From a bacterium 1XD42-1 (GTDB lineage: Bacteria; Bacillota; Clostridia; Oscillospirales; Ruminococcaceae): a stretch of DNA of 64,000 bases. Of the stretch, positions 18,451-28,290 are shown in pieces. The stretch covers positions 62,001-126,000 of the forward strand of contig RAZJ01000004.1 of the NCBI GenBank assembly GCA_003612625.1. Direction: 5' to 3'. Each line of letters begins with the position of its first letter. Positions within the stretch are counted from its first letter, which is position 1. Below the pieces are notes generated by a model that did not search any database, was not told the DNA's origin, and was given only the letters and a program-made list of their open reading frames with translations. The position numbers and the translations under genes were made by a program.

Positions 18451-20421
18451 ATGGATAAATATCTTGGAAAAAAACTGGATGGCCGCTATGAAATTACAGA
18501 GCTGATTGGCATTGGCGGCATGGCAAATGTTTATAAAGCTTATGATGTCATCGAAAACCGGGTAGTTGCTGTAAAAATCCTGCGGGAAGAATATATGGGG
18601 AATGAAGAAATGCGCCGCCGCTTTAAAAATGAAAGTAAAGCAATGGCTGTTTTAAATCATTCCAATGTGATGCGGGTTTATGACGTCAGTTTTTCTGACC
18701 GGATGCAGTCCATCGTAATGGAATATATTGACGGGATTACTTTAAAGGAATATATTGAACAGCAGGGCTCTTTAAAATGGAAAGAAGCTGTTCATTTTAC
18801 TGTACAAACCCTCCGGGCCTTACAGCATGCCCATGATAAAGGCATTGTGCACCGGGACATTAAACCACAGAATATTATGCTGCTGTCTGACGGCACCATT
18901 AAAATTACAGATTTCGGGATTGCCCGGTTTGCCCGCAGTGAAACCCGCACTTTAACCGATAAAGCAATCGGCTCTGTCCATTATATCAGCCCGGAACAAG
19001 CCGCCGGCGCCGCTACGGATGCCCGTACAGACCTGTATGCAGTAGGGGTTATCTTATATGAAATGCTCACCGGACGTGTTCCTTTTGAAGCTGATACCCC
19101 TGTTTCTGTCGCTTTAAAGCAGATCCAAAGCACTGCAATCCCGCCCCGTCAGATTAATCCTTCTATACCGGAAGGGCTTCAGGAAATCACCCTCCATGCT
19201 ATGGAAAAGGATATTACAAAACGTTACCAAAGCGCAGCTCAAATGCTGCGGGATATAGATGAATTTAAACGGGATCCGTCTATTTCTTTTGAATATAAGT
19301 ATCTGGATGTGCCTTCCGGACGGGAAAAATCAAAATATACCGATGCAATCCGTTCGGTACGGGCAGAAAAGGACAATAAAAAAATGAGCAAGAAAAAAAA
19401 GAAACGCCGTAAACCAAAACGTGCCCCTATTATTCCGGTATTAGCAGGGGTAACAACAGCTTTTGTTATTGTAACAGGGGCTTTTATCCTGTGGATGTTT
19501 ATGATGAACAATCCTTTTACCGAAGTTGCCCAGGATTATACGCCGGATTTGGTGGGGCAGAAATGGAACAATGTACAGGTAGCGCCGAAATATGAGAAAT
19601 TCATTATTGAACCCGATGGTGACCCGGAATATAATAATGAATATGGCCGGGGCGTTATTTTTGACCAGACGCCAAAAGCCGGCATGAATATCAAGCTCAA
19701 TAAAAAAATTAAAGTCAAAATCAGCCGCGGCCCCCAAAGCTTATTATTGCCGGATTACAGTGGGCAGGATTTAACCCAGGTGGTAGCGGAATTGTCCAGT
19801 CAGGGAATTGACACATTACAAAAAGGAAAATTTGATGACGCTACCCCAGTCAATACCATTATCAATACTTCCCCGCCGTCGGGGACTGAGGTTGGAGCCG
19901 GGGAAGCCGTAACCCTTTATTACAGCATGGGCAAAAAAGAAACCGTTGTACCGGTGCCGGATTTGAAAGGCGTAACCCCGGCAGATGCCCAGACCATTAT
20001 TGAAAATTTAGGGCTGAAGATCGGCACTACCACTTATGATGAAACCGTAGAAGATGAATCTTTAATCGGCACCATTGTGGGCCAGTCCCCTGCGCCGCCC
20101 AGTCAGGCGCCTTCCGGCAGCGCCATAGATATTACCGTAGCAGGCGCCAGCAATGAAATGAAACGGCTGCGGCTGGATATTAACCTGCCAAGCCATATTG
20201 AGGAAAAAGTAAAGCTGGAAGCCTATCAGGATGGCGCGCTTATTGAGCAGACAGATGCAGTCCCTTATGATATGAAAGTCTGGAACCCTGTTTTTGAAGG
20301 CTATGCCGATAATATCAGTGAAGTTTCTATCTATTTGAATGGGGAGCTTTACCAGGTGCTGGATCTGTATTTTGAAAAGGATGGATTTGTGATGAAGGAG
20401 GATTATTCCGATGACTTCTGA
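18451..20421 (+). CDS. prkC: PASTA-domain Ser/Thr protein kinase
   Basis: 656 residues. The kinase domain (about 12-275) has the Gly loop GIGGMANVYKA, Lys42, HRDIKPQN, DFGIA and SPEQA. A Lys/Arg-rich juxtamembrane stretch (about 310-330) precedes one membrane helix (about 332-352). Outside the cell are three PASTA repeats (about 360-570), then a roughly 85-residue C-terminal beta-rich domain. PASTA domains bind muropeptides/lipid II. Partner of the phosphatase upstream; overlaps rsgA by 11 bp. Confidence 0.95.
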   Translation: MDKYLGKKLDGRYEITELIGIGGMANVYKAYDVIENRVVAVKILREEYMGNEEMRRRFKNESKAMAVLNHSNVMRVYDVSFSDRMQSIVMEYIDGITLKEYIEQQGSLKWKEAVHFTVQTLRALQHAHDKGIVHRDIKPQNIMLLSDGTIKITDFGIARFARSETRTLTDKAIGSVHYISPEQAAGAATDARTDLYAVGVILYEMLTGRVPFEADTPVSVALKQIQSTAIPPRQINPSIPEGLQEITLHAMEKDITKRYQSAAQMLRDIDEFKRDPSISFEYKYLDVPSGREKSKYTDAIRSVRAEKDNKKMSKKKKKRRKPKRAPIIPVLAGVTTAFVIVTGAFILWMFMMNNPFTEVAQDYTPDLVGQKWNNVQVAPKYEKFIIEPDGDPEYNNEYGRGVIFDQTPKAGMNIKLNKKIKVKISRGPQSLLLPDYSGQDLTQVVAELSSQGIDTLQKGKFDDATPVNTIINTSPPSGTEVGAGEAVTLYYSMGKKETVVPVPDLKGVTPADAQTIIENLGLKIGTTTYDETVEDESLIGTIVGQSPAPPSQAPSGSAIDITVAGASNEMKRLRLDINLPSHIEEKVKLEAYQDGALIEQTDAVPYDMKVWNPVFEGYADNISEVSIYLNGELYQVLDLYFEKDGFVMKEDYSDDF

Positions 20422-21295
20422 TGGGGACGGCAGGATTATCCGTTCCACAGGGGGATTCTATTATGTAGATACTGGCAGTGAAATTGTAGAATGCCGGGCA
20501 AGAGGGCTGTTCCGGAAAGAAGGCCGGAAACCTGTTGTAGGGGATTATGTCTGCATGGAACGCACGGAAGATGGCGGAGGCTATATAGAAGAACTTCTGC
20601 CCCGTAAAAATGGACTGATCCGCCCTCCTTTAGCCAATTTAGACACATTTGTCCTGGTAGCTTCTATCCGGGACCCGGCTCCCAACCTGCTTATTTTGGA
20701 TAAGCTTATGGCGGTTGCCTGTCATAAAGGCATTTCCCCTATGCTGGTTATTACAAAAACAGACTTGGCAGATCCAAAAGAATTAAAGGAAATTTACCAG
20801 ACAGCAGGGATTCCAGTAATAGCCCTGTCGGACAAATCTACGGAAGGGCTTTCCCAGCTCCGGGAATTATTATCTCATGGAGTCAGCGCTTTTTCCGGCA
20901 ATACCGGCGTAGGAAAAAGCAGTTTATTAAGCCGGATTGGCGGCATGAAGCTGGAAACCGGCGAAACCAGCCGGAAATTAGGCCGGGGCCGCCATACCAC
21001 CCGCACGGTGGAATTATATCCTTTCCGGGATGGATGGATCGCGGATACGCCGGGGTTTTCTTCCGTAGAAACCCAAAGGTATGAACGGATACGGAAGGAA
21101 GAACTGGCAGATGCTTTCCCGGAGTTCCGGCCCTATTTAGACAAATGCCAGTTTACAGGCTGTTCCCATACGGTGGAAAAAGGTTGTGCTGTCCTGGCTG
21201 CAATGGAACAGGGGAAAATCCATCCTTCCCGCCATGACAGCTATAAGGTGATGTATCAGGAGGCGAAATCCATTAAGGAATGGGAGATAAAATAA
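20411..21295 (+). CDS. rsgA: Ribosome small-subunit GTPase RsgA
   Basis: 294 residues. An N-terminal OB fold is followed by a circularly permuted GTPase in which the G4 motif TKTDLAD precedes the P-loop GNTGVGKSS and ADTPGFSS. The C-terminal zinc knuckle is CQFTGCSHTVEKGC. It acts in 30S maturation. The usual neighbour rpe is absent between this gene and the thiamine kinase, which overlap by 16 bp. Confidence 0.95.
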   Translation: MTSDGDGRIIRSTGGFYYVDTGSEIVECRARGLFRKEGRKPVVGDYVCMERTEDGGGYIEELLPRKNGLIRPPLANLDTFVLVASIRDPAPNLLILDKLMAVACHKGISPMLVITKTDLADPKELKEIYQTAGIPVIALSDKSTEGLSQLRELLSHGVSAFSGNTGVGKSSLLSRIGGMKLETGETSRKLGRGRHTTRTVELYPFRDGWIADTPGFSSVETQRYERIRKEELADAFPEFRPYLDKCQFTGCSHTVEKGCAVLAAMEQGKIHPSRHDSYKVMYQEAKSIKEWEIK

Positions 21296-21915
21296 GATGT
21301 GTCCTGGTTCTGGGAGGGCCTCAGGAGGAATGGATTCATGAGGCTCCCCCTTTGCAGGCAGATGACTTGATCATTGCCTGCGACAGCGGCTATCCTGCGG
21401 CTTTAACATGCGGCTGGAATCCCCAAATGGCAGTAGGGGATTTTGACTCCTATTGCGGCCAGATAGCCCCGCATACCCGGAAAATTTCGGTCCCCCCTGA
21501 AAAAGATGATACCGATGCTTCTTTAGGAGCAAAACTGGCTTTGGAACAGGGAATCCGGAACTTCTTGATTGTAGGGGCTTTGGGCGGCAGGCTGGATCAT
21601 ACCATCGCCAATTTGCAAATGCTGTCATGGCTCCGGGGACAAGGGGCAAAAGCCCAGATCTATTCCGCGAAAAGCCGTATATGGGTTTTGCAGGAGGAAG
21701 CTTTTTTCCTGCCAAAAATGGAGGGCTGGTATTTATCTGTTTTTGCCTGGGGAGGCCCTTGCCAGGTTACATTAAAAGGGGTTGCTTACCCTTTAACGGA
21801 TTATGAAATGATCCCCACTTTTCCCATTGGCGTCAGCAATGAGTTTACAGAGGAAACCGCACAAATTCAAGTAACCAATGGAACAGTTCTTGTAATTGTT
21901 TCCAAAAAAGAATAA
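21280..21915 (+). CDS. thiN: Thiamine diphosphokinase
   Basis: 211 residues. Family motifs: ACDSGYPAAL, VGDFDS, KDDTDASLG (metal and ATP binding) and GALGGRLDHTIANL. It converts thiamine to thiamine diphosphate with ATP. Start ATG 21280 lies inside rsgA; no strong Shine-Dalgarno is at ideal spacing, so coupled translation is likely. Confidence 0.92.
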   Translation: MGDKIRCVLVLGGPQEEWIHEAPPLQADDLIIACDSGYPAALTCGWNPQMAVGDFDSYCGQIAPHTRKISVPPEKDDTDASLGAKLALEQGIRNFLIVGALGGRLDHTIANLQMLSWLRGQGAKAQIYSAKSRIWVLQEEAFFLPKMEGWYLSVFAWGGPCQVTLKGVAYPLTDYEMIPTFPIGVSNEFTEETAQIQVTNGTVLVIVSKKE

Positions 21916-21945
21916 AAACAGTGCTTTATGAAAGGAAGGTACATA

Positions 21946-23007
21946 ATGACAGAAATTACTTCAAAACCGTTTTTCCAAACAGAAACGGATGAAGCCGTAT
22001 TATTTACGCTAAAAAATACAAAAGGAATGGAAGTAGATATTTCTTCCTTTGGGGCTGTTATTGTAGCGATCCGGGTTCCAGACCGTCAAGGGGAAATTGC
22101 GGATGTGGTTTTGGGATATGATGATTATGAAGGCAGCCGTTCCCGGAAATATTTCCTGGGAGCTGCCATTGGCCGTTATGCCAATCGTATGAAAGATGCA
22201 TCTTTCACTTTAAACGGGAAAACCTATCAGTTGGAAAAGAATGAAGGCAATAACCATCTTCATGGCGGGTTTGCCGGTTTTGATGTGAAATTATGGCAGG
22301 CTGCCGTGGTGGAAAGCCGTTATGGTCAGGATTTACGCCTGTCTTATACCAGCCCTGACGGGGAAGGCGCTTATCCAGGCACATTGAATGTGAAAATCAC
22401 CTATTCCCTCAGTGAACAAAATGAACTGATCATTCATTATGATGCAGTCAGTGATCAGGATACGTTGTGTAACCTGACCAACCACAGCTATTTTAATTTA
22501 GCGGGCCACGGTTCCGGTGACATTTTATCCCAGGAACTGAAAATATACGCTTCCCATTTTACCGAGATCGATAAAGAAAGCATCCCAACCGGACGGGTGC
22601 TTCCTGTTGAAAATACGCCTATGGATTTCTGTGAATTCCGTCCCGTAGGCCAGCGGATCGGGGAGGACTTTGAACAGCTCAAATTAGCAGGCGGCTATGA
22701 TCATAATTTTGTATTGGATCACGCCCCAGGGGAAATGGGCCTTTGTGCAGAACTGCGGGACCCCAAAAGCGGGCGCCGTATGGTATGTTTAACCGACTGC
22801 CCTGGCGTACAGTTTTATTCCGGCAATTATCTGGACGGCACCCAGCAGGGGAAAAATGGTGTTTGTTATGGCCCACGTGCTGCCTTGTGTCTGGAAACCC
22901 AGTTTGCTCCGGATGCTGTCCACCACCCGGAATGGGACAGCCCAATTCTAAAAGCAGGACTGCGGTATGATCATACCACCATTTACCGCTTTGAAATTGA
23001 TGAATAA
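21946..23007 (+). CDS. galM: Aldose 1-epimerase (galactose mutarotase)
   Basis: 353 residues from ATG 21946 (AAGGAAGG 7 nt upstream; the earlier ATG 21928 lacks one). Family signatures: GRYANRM, NHLHGGFAGFD, NHSYFNLAG with catalytic His, and ETQFAPDAVHHPEW with the catalytic Glu. It interconverts alpha and beta anomers of aldoses. No galactose gene is nearby, so the substrate may be broad. Confidence 0.93.
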   Translation: MTEITSKPFFQTETDEAVLFTLKNTKGMEVDISSFGAVIVAIRVPDRQGEIADVVLGYDDYEGSRSRKYFLGAAIGRYANRMKDASFTLNGKTYQLEKNEGNNHLHGGFAGFDVKLWQAAVVESRYGQDLRLSYTSPDGEGAYPGTLNVKITYSLSEQNELIIHYDAVSDQDTLCNLTNHSYFNLAGHGSGDILSQELKIYASHFTEIDKESIPTGRVLPVENTPMDFCEFRPVGQRIGEDFEQLKLAGGYDHNFVLDHAPGEMGLCAELRDPKSGRRMVCLTDCPGVQFYSGNYLDGTQQGKNGVCYGPRAALCLETQFAPDAVHHPEWDSPILKAGLRYDHTTIYRFEIDE

Positions 23008-23032
23008 TTCTCTTTAAGGAGTACAATCTGTT

Positions 23033-23875
23033 ATGTTTTATATTGGCTGCCATTTATCCGCTTCTAAAGGGTTCCTCCATATGGGCAAAGAAGCCCTTTC
23101 CATAGGCGCAAATACTTTCCAGTTTTTTACGCGGAATCCCCGGGGTGCAAAAGCAAAAGCCATTGATCCCAAAGATGCGGCAGCTTTGCGGGATTTGATG
23201 GCGGAAAACCATTTCGGGCCTGTGATTGCCCATGCGCCTTATACCATGAATGCCTGTTCTGCCGATCCCCATTTGCGGGAATTGGCGGAACAAATGATGA
23301 CGGATGATCTGGAACGGATGGAGCATCTGCCTGGAAATTTATATAATTTCCATCCCGGCAGCCATGTAGGACAAGGCGTGGAAACTGGGACAGAACAAAT
23401 TGCCGCCATGTTGGGCCGGATTTTACAGCCGGATCAGCATACCACCGTTCTCCTGGAAACCATGGCGGGAAAAGGCAGTGAAGTAGGCCGTTCCTTTGAA
23501 GAACTCCGTTCCATTATCGATCAATGCCCAAAAGGGGATTTATTAGGCGTCTGCCTGGATACCTGCCATATTTCCGACGGCGGTTATCCCGTTGCAGAAC
23601 ATTTAGATGATGTTTTAGAAGAATTTGACCGGGTTGTAGGGCTGAAGCGGTTAAAAGCTATCCATTTGAATGACAGTTTGAATCCTTTGGGAAGCCATAA
23701 AGATCGCCATGCCAAAATCGGGGAAGGTTCTCTGGGAATCGAAGCTTTTGAAAAAATAATCAACCACCCGGCTTTGCGGGATTTGCCTTTCTGCCTGGAA
23801 ACCCCAAATGAGCTTCCCGGTTATGCGGCCGAAATTGCCTTATTAAAAGATCTGCGGAAAGAAAAAGATATTTAA
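23033..23875 (+). CDS. nfo: Endonuclease IV (AP endonuclease)
   Basis: 280 residues, normal length. TIM-barrel with three zinc-site motifs: [24 protein letters not shown] and [22 protein letters not shown] (seen as NDSLNPLGS and [10 protein letters not shown]). It cleaves DNA at abasic sites in base-excision repair. AAGGAG is upstream of ATG 23033. Confidence 0.96.
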   Translation: MFYIGCHLSASKGFLHMGKEALSIGANTFQFFTRNPRGAKAKAIDPKDAAALRDLMAENHFGPVIAHAPYTMNACSADPHLRELAEQMMTDDLERMEHLPGNLYNFHPGSHVGQGVETGTEQIAAMLGRILQPDQHTTVLLETMAGKGSEVGRSFEELRSIIDQCPKGDLLGVCLDTCHISDGGYPVAEHLDDVLEEFDRVVGLKRLKAIHLNDSLNPLGSHKDRHAKIGEGSLGIEAFEKIINHPALRDLPFCLETPNELPGYAAEIALLKDLRKEKDI

Positions 23876-23884
23876 CCACAGCCC

Positions 23885-23913
23885 TTGCATTATTTTGCCA
23901 GATCCTTTATACT
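23885..23913 (+). promoter_or_regulatory. SigA promoter for the cytidylate-kinase-like gene
   Basis: TTGCAT (23885-23890), 17-bp spacer, TATACT (23908-23913), 58 bp ahead of the start codon. Confidence 0.65.
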
Positions 23914-23970
23914 TAAAAGTGAGAAATCCATAAAAAATCCGGAATGAACTTCGGAAAGGCGGGTTGATTG

Positions 23971-24594
23971 ATGGGACATTATGTGATTACAGTTGCGCGG
24001 GAATATGGCAGCGGCGGGAAAAGCATTGGCAAAATGTTAGCAAAAGAATTGGGCATCCCTTATTATGATCGGGAATTATTGCGGATGGCTTCTGAGGAAA
24101 GCGGCATCAGTGAAAGGCTTTTTGCAGATGCAGATGAGAATTTCAAGCGTACCCTCTTATTCAAAGCCGCACGAGGCGCTTATAAAGGGGAAGTAATTCC
24201 ACCAGACAGTGAAGATTTTGTATCCAATGACAATTTATTTAATTTCCAGGCAAAAGTCATTAAAGATTTAGCTGCAAAAGAAAACTGTATCATTATTGGC
24301 CGGTGCGGGGATTATATTTTGCGGGAAATGCCCCATGTGCTCCGTCTTTTTGTACATGCTCCATTGCCTGTCTGCATTGAAAATGCACGGGCATTCCAGC
24401 CCAATATGGACGACGATGAACTGCGCCGGTATATACAAAAAGTAAATAAACGCCGGGCAAATTATTATAATTATTTTACAGGCCGGAATTGGCGGGATGC
24501 CGGAAATTATGATTTGTGTATCAACAGCGCGGAATTAAGCTGGGAAAATTGTGTGAGATTGGTACGTTCTTATATCGAAATCAAAGGAATATAA
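23971..24594 (+). CDS. Cytidylate kinase-like family protein
   Basis: 207 residues with the N-terminus VITVAREYGSGGKSIGK, the modified P-loop of the cytidylate-kinase-like family (distinct from true Cmk), then YYDRELLRMA. A nucleoside-monophosphate-kinase fold with RRANYYNYFTGRNWRDAGNYDLCIN (seen as NYYNYFTGR and YDLCIN) typical of this group. The exact nucleotide substrate is unknown. ATG 23971 chosen over the adjacent TTG 23968. Confidence 0.88.
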   Translation: MGHYVITVAREYGSGGKSIGKMLAKELGIPYYDRELLRMASEESGISERLFADADENFKRTLLFKAARGAYKGEVIPPDSEDFVSNDNLFNFQAKVIKDLAAKENCIIIGRCGDYILREMPHVLRLFVHAPLPVCIENARAFQPNMDDDELRRYIQKVNKRRANYYNYFTGRNWRDAGNYDLCINSAELSWENCVRLVRSYIEIKGI

Positions 24595-24597
24595 AAG

Positions 24598-24634
24598 AAA
24601 AGGCAGGATTTTTAAAAAATCCTGCCTTTTCTTT
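24598..24634. terminator. Bidirectional terminator between convergent genes
   Basis: AGGCAGGATTTT pairs with AAAATCCTGCCT, flanked by A-run on the left and T-run on the right. Serves the plus-strand kinase-like gene and the minus-strand lrgB. Confidence 0.85.
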
Positions 24635-24642
24635 ATAGGTTC

Positions 24643-25335
24643 TTAATAAAATCTTGCAAATATAGCGGCTCCAACGACTGTACAAAGGCCGCTGACCACA
24701 ATCGAAAGGCTGCCCATGGCTCCTTCTATTTTTCCCATTTCCATTGCTTTTGCGGTCCCAATGGCATGGGAGGCAGAACCAATAGCGATCCCTTTTGAAA
24801 TAGGATTTTTGATCCGGAAAATCCGGCAGACAGCTTCTGCGGTCATATTTCCAAATACCCCCGTAACAATAATGACCGCGGCAGTAATAACCGCATATCC
24901 GCCTAATTCCTCCGAAACCCCCATTCCGATGGCAGTTGTAATGGATTTTGGCAGTAATGTAATATATTCTTCATGGGAAAGATGGAAAAGAAAAGCAAAT
25001 GCAAGGATACAGATTAAACTCGTGAATACGCCGGATAAAATCCCAACACAGATAGCTGTCAGATTTTTTTTCAGCAGTTCTATCTGCTGGTACAAGGGAA
25101 TGGCCAGGCTGACCGTTGCCGGAGTCAAAAGATAACTGAGATATTTTGCGCTGCTGTTATAGGCTTCATAATCCACTTGGAACAGAAGCAGAAATCCAAT
25201 TACCAGGATAATTGCAATTAACAACGGATTGAGGAAAGGCCATTTCCATTTCTTCTTGATGGCAAGGCCGATAAAATAGCTGATACAGCTAATTACCACA
25301 CCTATGGTTACAGAATTTAGAAAAAAATCATTCAT
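24643..25335 (-). CDS. lrgB: LrgB/CidB family membrane protein
   Basis: 230 residues, six to seven hydrophobic helices. Conserved LrgB motifs: PATVSLAIPLYQQ, LPKSITTAIGMGVSEELGG and SHAIGTAKAMEMG. Partner of LrgA, whose stop overlaps this start (ATGA). The Lrg/Cid systems were described as holin-like; LrgAB also functions in pyruvate uptake in several Firmicutes. Confidence 0.93.
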   Translation of the reverse strand: MNDFFLNSVTIGVVISCISYFIGLAIKKKWKWPFLNPLLIAIILVIGFLLLFQVDYEAYNSSAKYLSYLLTPATVSLAIPLYQQIELLKKNLTAICVGILSGVFTSLICILAFAFLFHLSHEEYITLLPKSITTAIGMGVSEELGGYAVITAAVIIVTGVFGNMTAEAVCRIFRIKNPISKGIAIGSASHAIGTAKAMEMGKIEGAMGSLSIVVSGLCTVVGAAIFARFY

Positions 25336-25691
25336 TTCAAATGCCTTTCTTTCTTTTCAATGATAAAATCCGTTGCTTTGCCAGCGGCCAGCATCACAAC
25401 ACAGGTAGAAACCGGAATGATAATGCACAATGGAATGAGGATTCTACGGATCTGTCCCCAGGATGTGATCAATCCTGCTGCTGCCGGAATAAACATAAGC
25501 GGCATAATTTCAATTAAAAATTCACCGGCTTCTTTTACCTGGTCTAACCGGATGGCCTTCATAAATAACAGCATAAATAATATCAGTAAGCCATAAATAC
25601 TGCTTGGGATTGGCAGGGGAATTACATGCTTCAGAAATTCACCAATACAGGTTACTGCAAGAATGATTCCGAATTGTTTCAGGTATTTCAT
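25332..25691 (-). CDS. lrgA: LrgA/CidA holin-like membrane protein
   Basis: 119 residues from the ATG at 25691, four hydrophobic helices, with LPIPSSIYGLLILFMLL the CidA/LrgA signature and FIPAAAGL later. An upstream in-frame GTG at 25706 overlaps the ribosome-binding site AGGTGG, so the ATG is preferred. Lies between an NSS transporter and lrgB in one minus-strand operon; no LytSR-type two-component regulator is next to it. Confidence 0.88.
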   Translation of the reverse strand: MKYLKQFGIILAVTCIGEFLKHVIPLPIPSSIYGLLILFMLLFMKAIRLDQVKEAGEFLIEIMPLMFIPAAAGLITSWGQIRRILIPLCIIIPVSTCVVMLAAGKATDFIIEKKERHLK

Positions 25692-25692
25692 T

Positions 25693-27006
25693 TCAGCCAA
25701 TCCCACCTAAAACAATGCTGAACAGAACAACCGATCCGGCTAAAAATACATAAATATATTTTGCTGTAAATCCAAACCCCGGAAATAAAGGCTTGTCCCG
25801 TCCGGTCTGTAATTCTGTGCGAATTCGGTCTACCCCCAGAACCCAGTAGATGATCACTGCCCCTAAAACAGCGCCAATAGGGGTAATATAAATGGTAATT
25901 GCATCCATCCATTTCCCAAGATATGGTTCATATTCAATCAGCAAGCCGGCTGCAAACGCAATAATGGCAACACAAAGAATGGACAGCGTCCGGCGCAGAT
26001 CTAAAATCCGCTGGGCCGCTTCCCCTACGACTTCAAACATATTGATTAAAGAAGTAATGCCTGCAAAGAAAACAGACAGGAAAAATAAAATGGCAAATAA
26101 ATTTCCCATAGGCATTTGGGCAAATATTTTCGGCAGGGTAATAAAAATTAAAGGAGGGCCTGCCTGTGGGTCCATCCCAAAAGCAAAAACAGCAGGAATA
26201 ACCGCAAAAGCAGAAACCAAAGCTGCTAACGTATCCAATAATGCAGTCAGTGCAGAAGCATGGGGAATATCATGTTCTTTTGGCAGATAACAGCCATATA
26301 TAATCATACCGGAGCCTGTGATGGATAAGGAAAAAAAGGCTTGTCCCATAGCCATGATCCAGGTAACAGGATCTAACAGGGCTTCCCATTTTGGGATCAG
26401 CAAATAGGCATAGCCTGCCCCGGCGCCGGGAAGAAATGCGACACGGACTGCGATAATCAGGAAAAGGACAAAAAATGCAGGCATCATGAATTTACTGACC
26501 CGTTCAATCCCTTTTACAATGCCGCAGATTAAAAATAACGCGGCAGCAGCCACCGCCAGGAAATGCCAGGGAATATTCCCAAAAGGTACGGTCATTTCTG
26601 CAAAAAAGTCTTCTGCCGGCCTTTTTAAAAGGCTCCCTGTAATCGCTCCGCCTAAGGAACGCAATACCCAGCCTACAATAACGGCATAACCGATAGCAAT
26701 TCCTAAGGAACCTAATAAAGGAATTGTACCTAAGAATTTCCCGCCCCTTTTGCCGCGGGAACGCATGGCGTAATCATATGCTCCAATAGGGCCTGTGCCA
26801 GTCAGCCGTCCTAAAGCAAATTCTCCGGAAAGCCCGACTGCCCCAAATAAAGCCACAAACAGGAAATAAGGCACCAGGAAAGCTGCCCCTCCATATTTCC
26901 CTACCCGGTAAGGGAACATCCATATATTCCCCATTCCAATTGCAGATCCTACCGAAGCCATTACAAAACCAAGCTTGCTGGCAAACTGGCTTCCAGATTC
27001 TTTCAT
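25693..27006 (-). CDS. Sodium-dependent transporter, NSS family
   Basis: 437 residues from the ATG at 27006 (GGGAGGG about 8 nt upstream); the in-frame extension to 27048 is not needed. The N-terminus SKLGFVMASVGSAIGMGNIW contains the Na+/substrate-site motif of LeuT-like transporters, followed by RFPY-equivalent FPYRVGKYGG. About eleven membrane helices. It probably imports an amino acid or related compound with Na+. It immediately precedes lrgA-lrgB (1-2 bp), suggesting coordinated membrane transport. Confidence 0.92.
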   Translation of the reverse strand: MKESGSQFASKLGFVMASVGSAIGMGNIWMFPYRVGKYGGAAFLVPYFLFVALFGAVGLSGEFALGRLTGTGPIGAYDYAMRSRGKRGGKFLGTIPLLGSLGIAIGYAVIVGWVLRSLGGAITGSLLKRPAEDFFAEMTVPFGNIPWHFLAVAAAALFLICGIVKGIERVSKFMMPAFFVLFLIIAVRVAFLPGAGAGYAYLLIPKWEALLDPVTWIMAMGQAFFSLSITGSGMIIYGCYLPKEHDIPHASALTALLDTLAALVSAFAVIPAVFAFGMDPQAGPPLIFITLPKIFAQMPMGNLFAILFFLSVFFAGITSLINMFEVVGEAAQRILDLRRTLSILCVAIIAFAAGLLIEYEPYLGKWMDAITIYITPIGAVLGAVIIYWVLGVDRIRTELQTGRDKPLFPGFGFTAKYIYVFLAGSVVLFSIVLGGIG

Positions 27007-27134
27007 CTTATGACACCCTCCCCAACAGGAAAGTAAAACAGAGGGCAATCTGCCTGTAATGTAAGCAGTATGTCCCCCTGTTTTTTACACGCTTCATGCT
27101 TCTATTCCAGCAGCGTATTCCTGTAAAATTTTTT

Positions 27135-28238
27135 TTACTTGATTACTAAGATGGTAGAAGTTTCATTGATATGGCCCAGGAAAGCTTCACCGCCTGTGGA
27201 AAAACCAATGCTGGGATATCTTCCAAATAAGGCACAGTAAGGGCCTGTCAGATCTTTATTCAGTATTTCAAAAGTACGGTATAAACAGTTGAAATTGATA
27301 ACCCCGGCAGGCTCGTAAGTAATCATATTGTCTAAAGCTTCCCGTGTGTCGTGGACGATATCACCAATTTTTAAAACATTGATTTCGGCCCCTTCCGGCA
27401 AACCGCAATGGAGCGTAATCCCGCCATCTTTTAATTCATTGAAGGTACGGACAAAAATTTCTCCGTCCGCTACGATTCCCAAGGGGTTGGAAACAAAATA
27501 TTCCTGAATTTTATCCAGCGGTACGCCTAAAACTTCTGCATATACTTCCCCGCAAGGACGCCCGTCAAATTCATAAAGGATGCGTTCTGCAAGGTTGCTC
27601 TTTGTAACAAGCAGCTTCCGGTCAGAAAAAATGGCTGCACTTTGGGTTTTCAGTACATCATACCCGTTTACTGTTTTTAATATTGCTAAAATGGCTGCAC
27701 CTGTATAGTCTTTCCCATTTGCATAGACTTTAGAAATATTATTTTCTGCCGCGGAAGAAGAACCGCCTACAAAAAGAATATCAGATGCAGTACCCAGGTG
27801 ATCCATAAAAATTTCTTCTGATTTTGCGCCGGACTCAAAAAGGACGATTCCAACATAATGGTCAAAATGATTGAAAATTTCTTCGCTGCCACCAAAATGG
27901 CCTTCCATTTTCTGGACTACACCGGAAAGCTCGGGATTTTGCTTGATGTTTTCTACGACTTCAACAGAAACATCCTCTATGCTTTCCCGGTCCATTGCCA
28001 TAATGCTGATAGAATGGCTGGTATAATCAGAATTGCAATATTCACTGTGGGAAGTAGAACCAATGATCTTACAATTTGGAAATGCTGCGCTTAATTCCGC
28101 AGCAGGATTTGAGCCATCATAATGGCTGGATGCAAAAAATAGCAAGAAGCTGGGGTCAAATCCCTTTAACGCTTCCTGAGCCTGCCGAGCTGCGTCCCGG
28201 CTGTTAGTACCTTTTACAGAAACTGTACGAATGCCCAA
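27135..28238 (-). CDS. FIST domain sensory protein
   Basis: 367 residues, TTG start at 28238 with AGGCGGG upstream. The N-terminal FIST_N domain (about 25-220) includes FASSHYDG and GSTSHSEY. The C-terminal FIST_C domain (about 230-360) has the pattern EVLGVPL, then GRYPSIGFSTGGEAFLG. FIST domains are predicted small-ligand (amino-acid-like) sensors, usually attached to or next to signalling outputs. Here the protein has no output domain and no kinase or chemoreceptor next door except a 66-residue protein upstream. Confidence 0.88.
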   Translation of the reverse strand: MGIRTVSVKGTNSRDAARQAQEALKGFDPSFLLFFASSHYDGSNPAAELSAAFPNCKIIGSTSHSEYCNSDYTSHSISIMAMDRESIEDVSVEVVENIKQNPELSGVVQKMEGHFGGSEEIFNHFDHYVGIVLFESGAKSEEIFMDHLGTASDILFVGGSSSAAENNISKVYANGKDYTGAAILAILKTVNGYDVLKTQSAAIFSDRKLLVTKSNLAERILYEFDGRPCGEVYAEVLGVPLDKIQEYFVSNPLGIVADGEIFVRTFNELKDGGITLHCGLPEGAEINVLKIGDIVHDTREALDNMITYEPAGVINFNCLYRTFEILNKDLTGPYCALFGRYPSIGFSTGGEAFLGHINETSTILVIK

Positions 28239-28290
28239 TGTTTAATCCCGCCTTTGTTTCATTTTCAGATTGTTTCAATTGATTTCCTCA

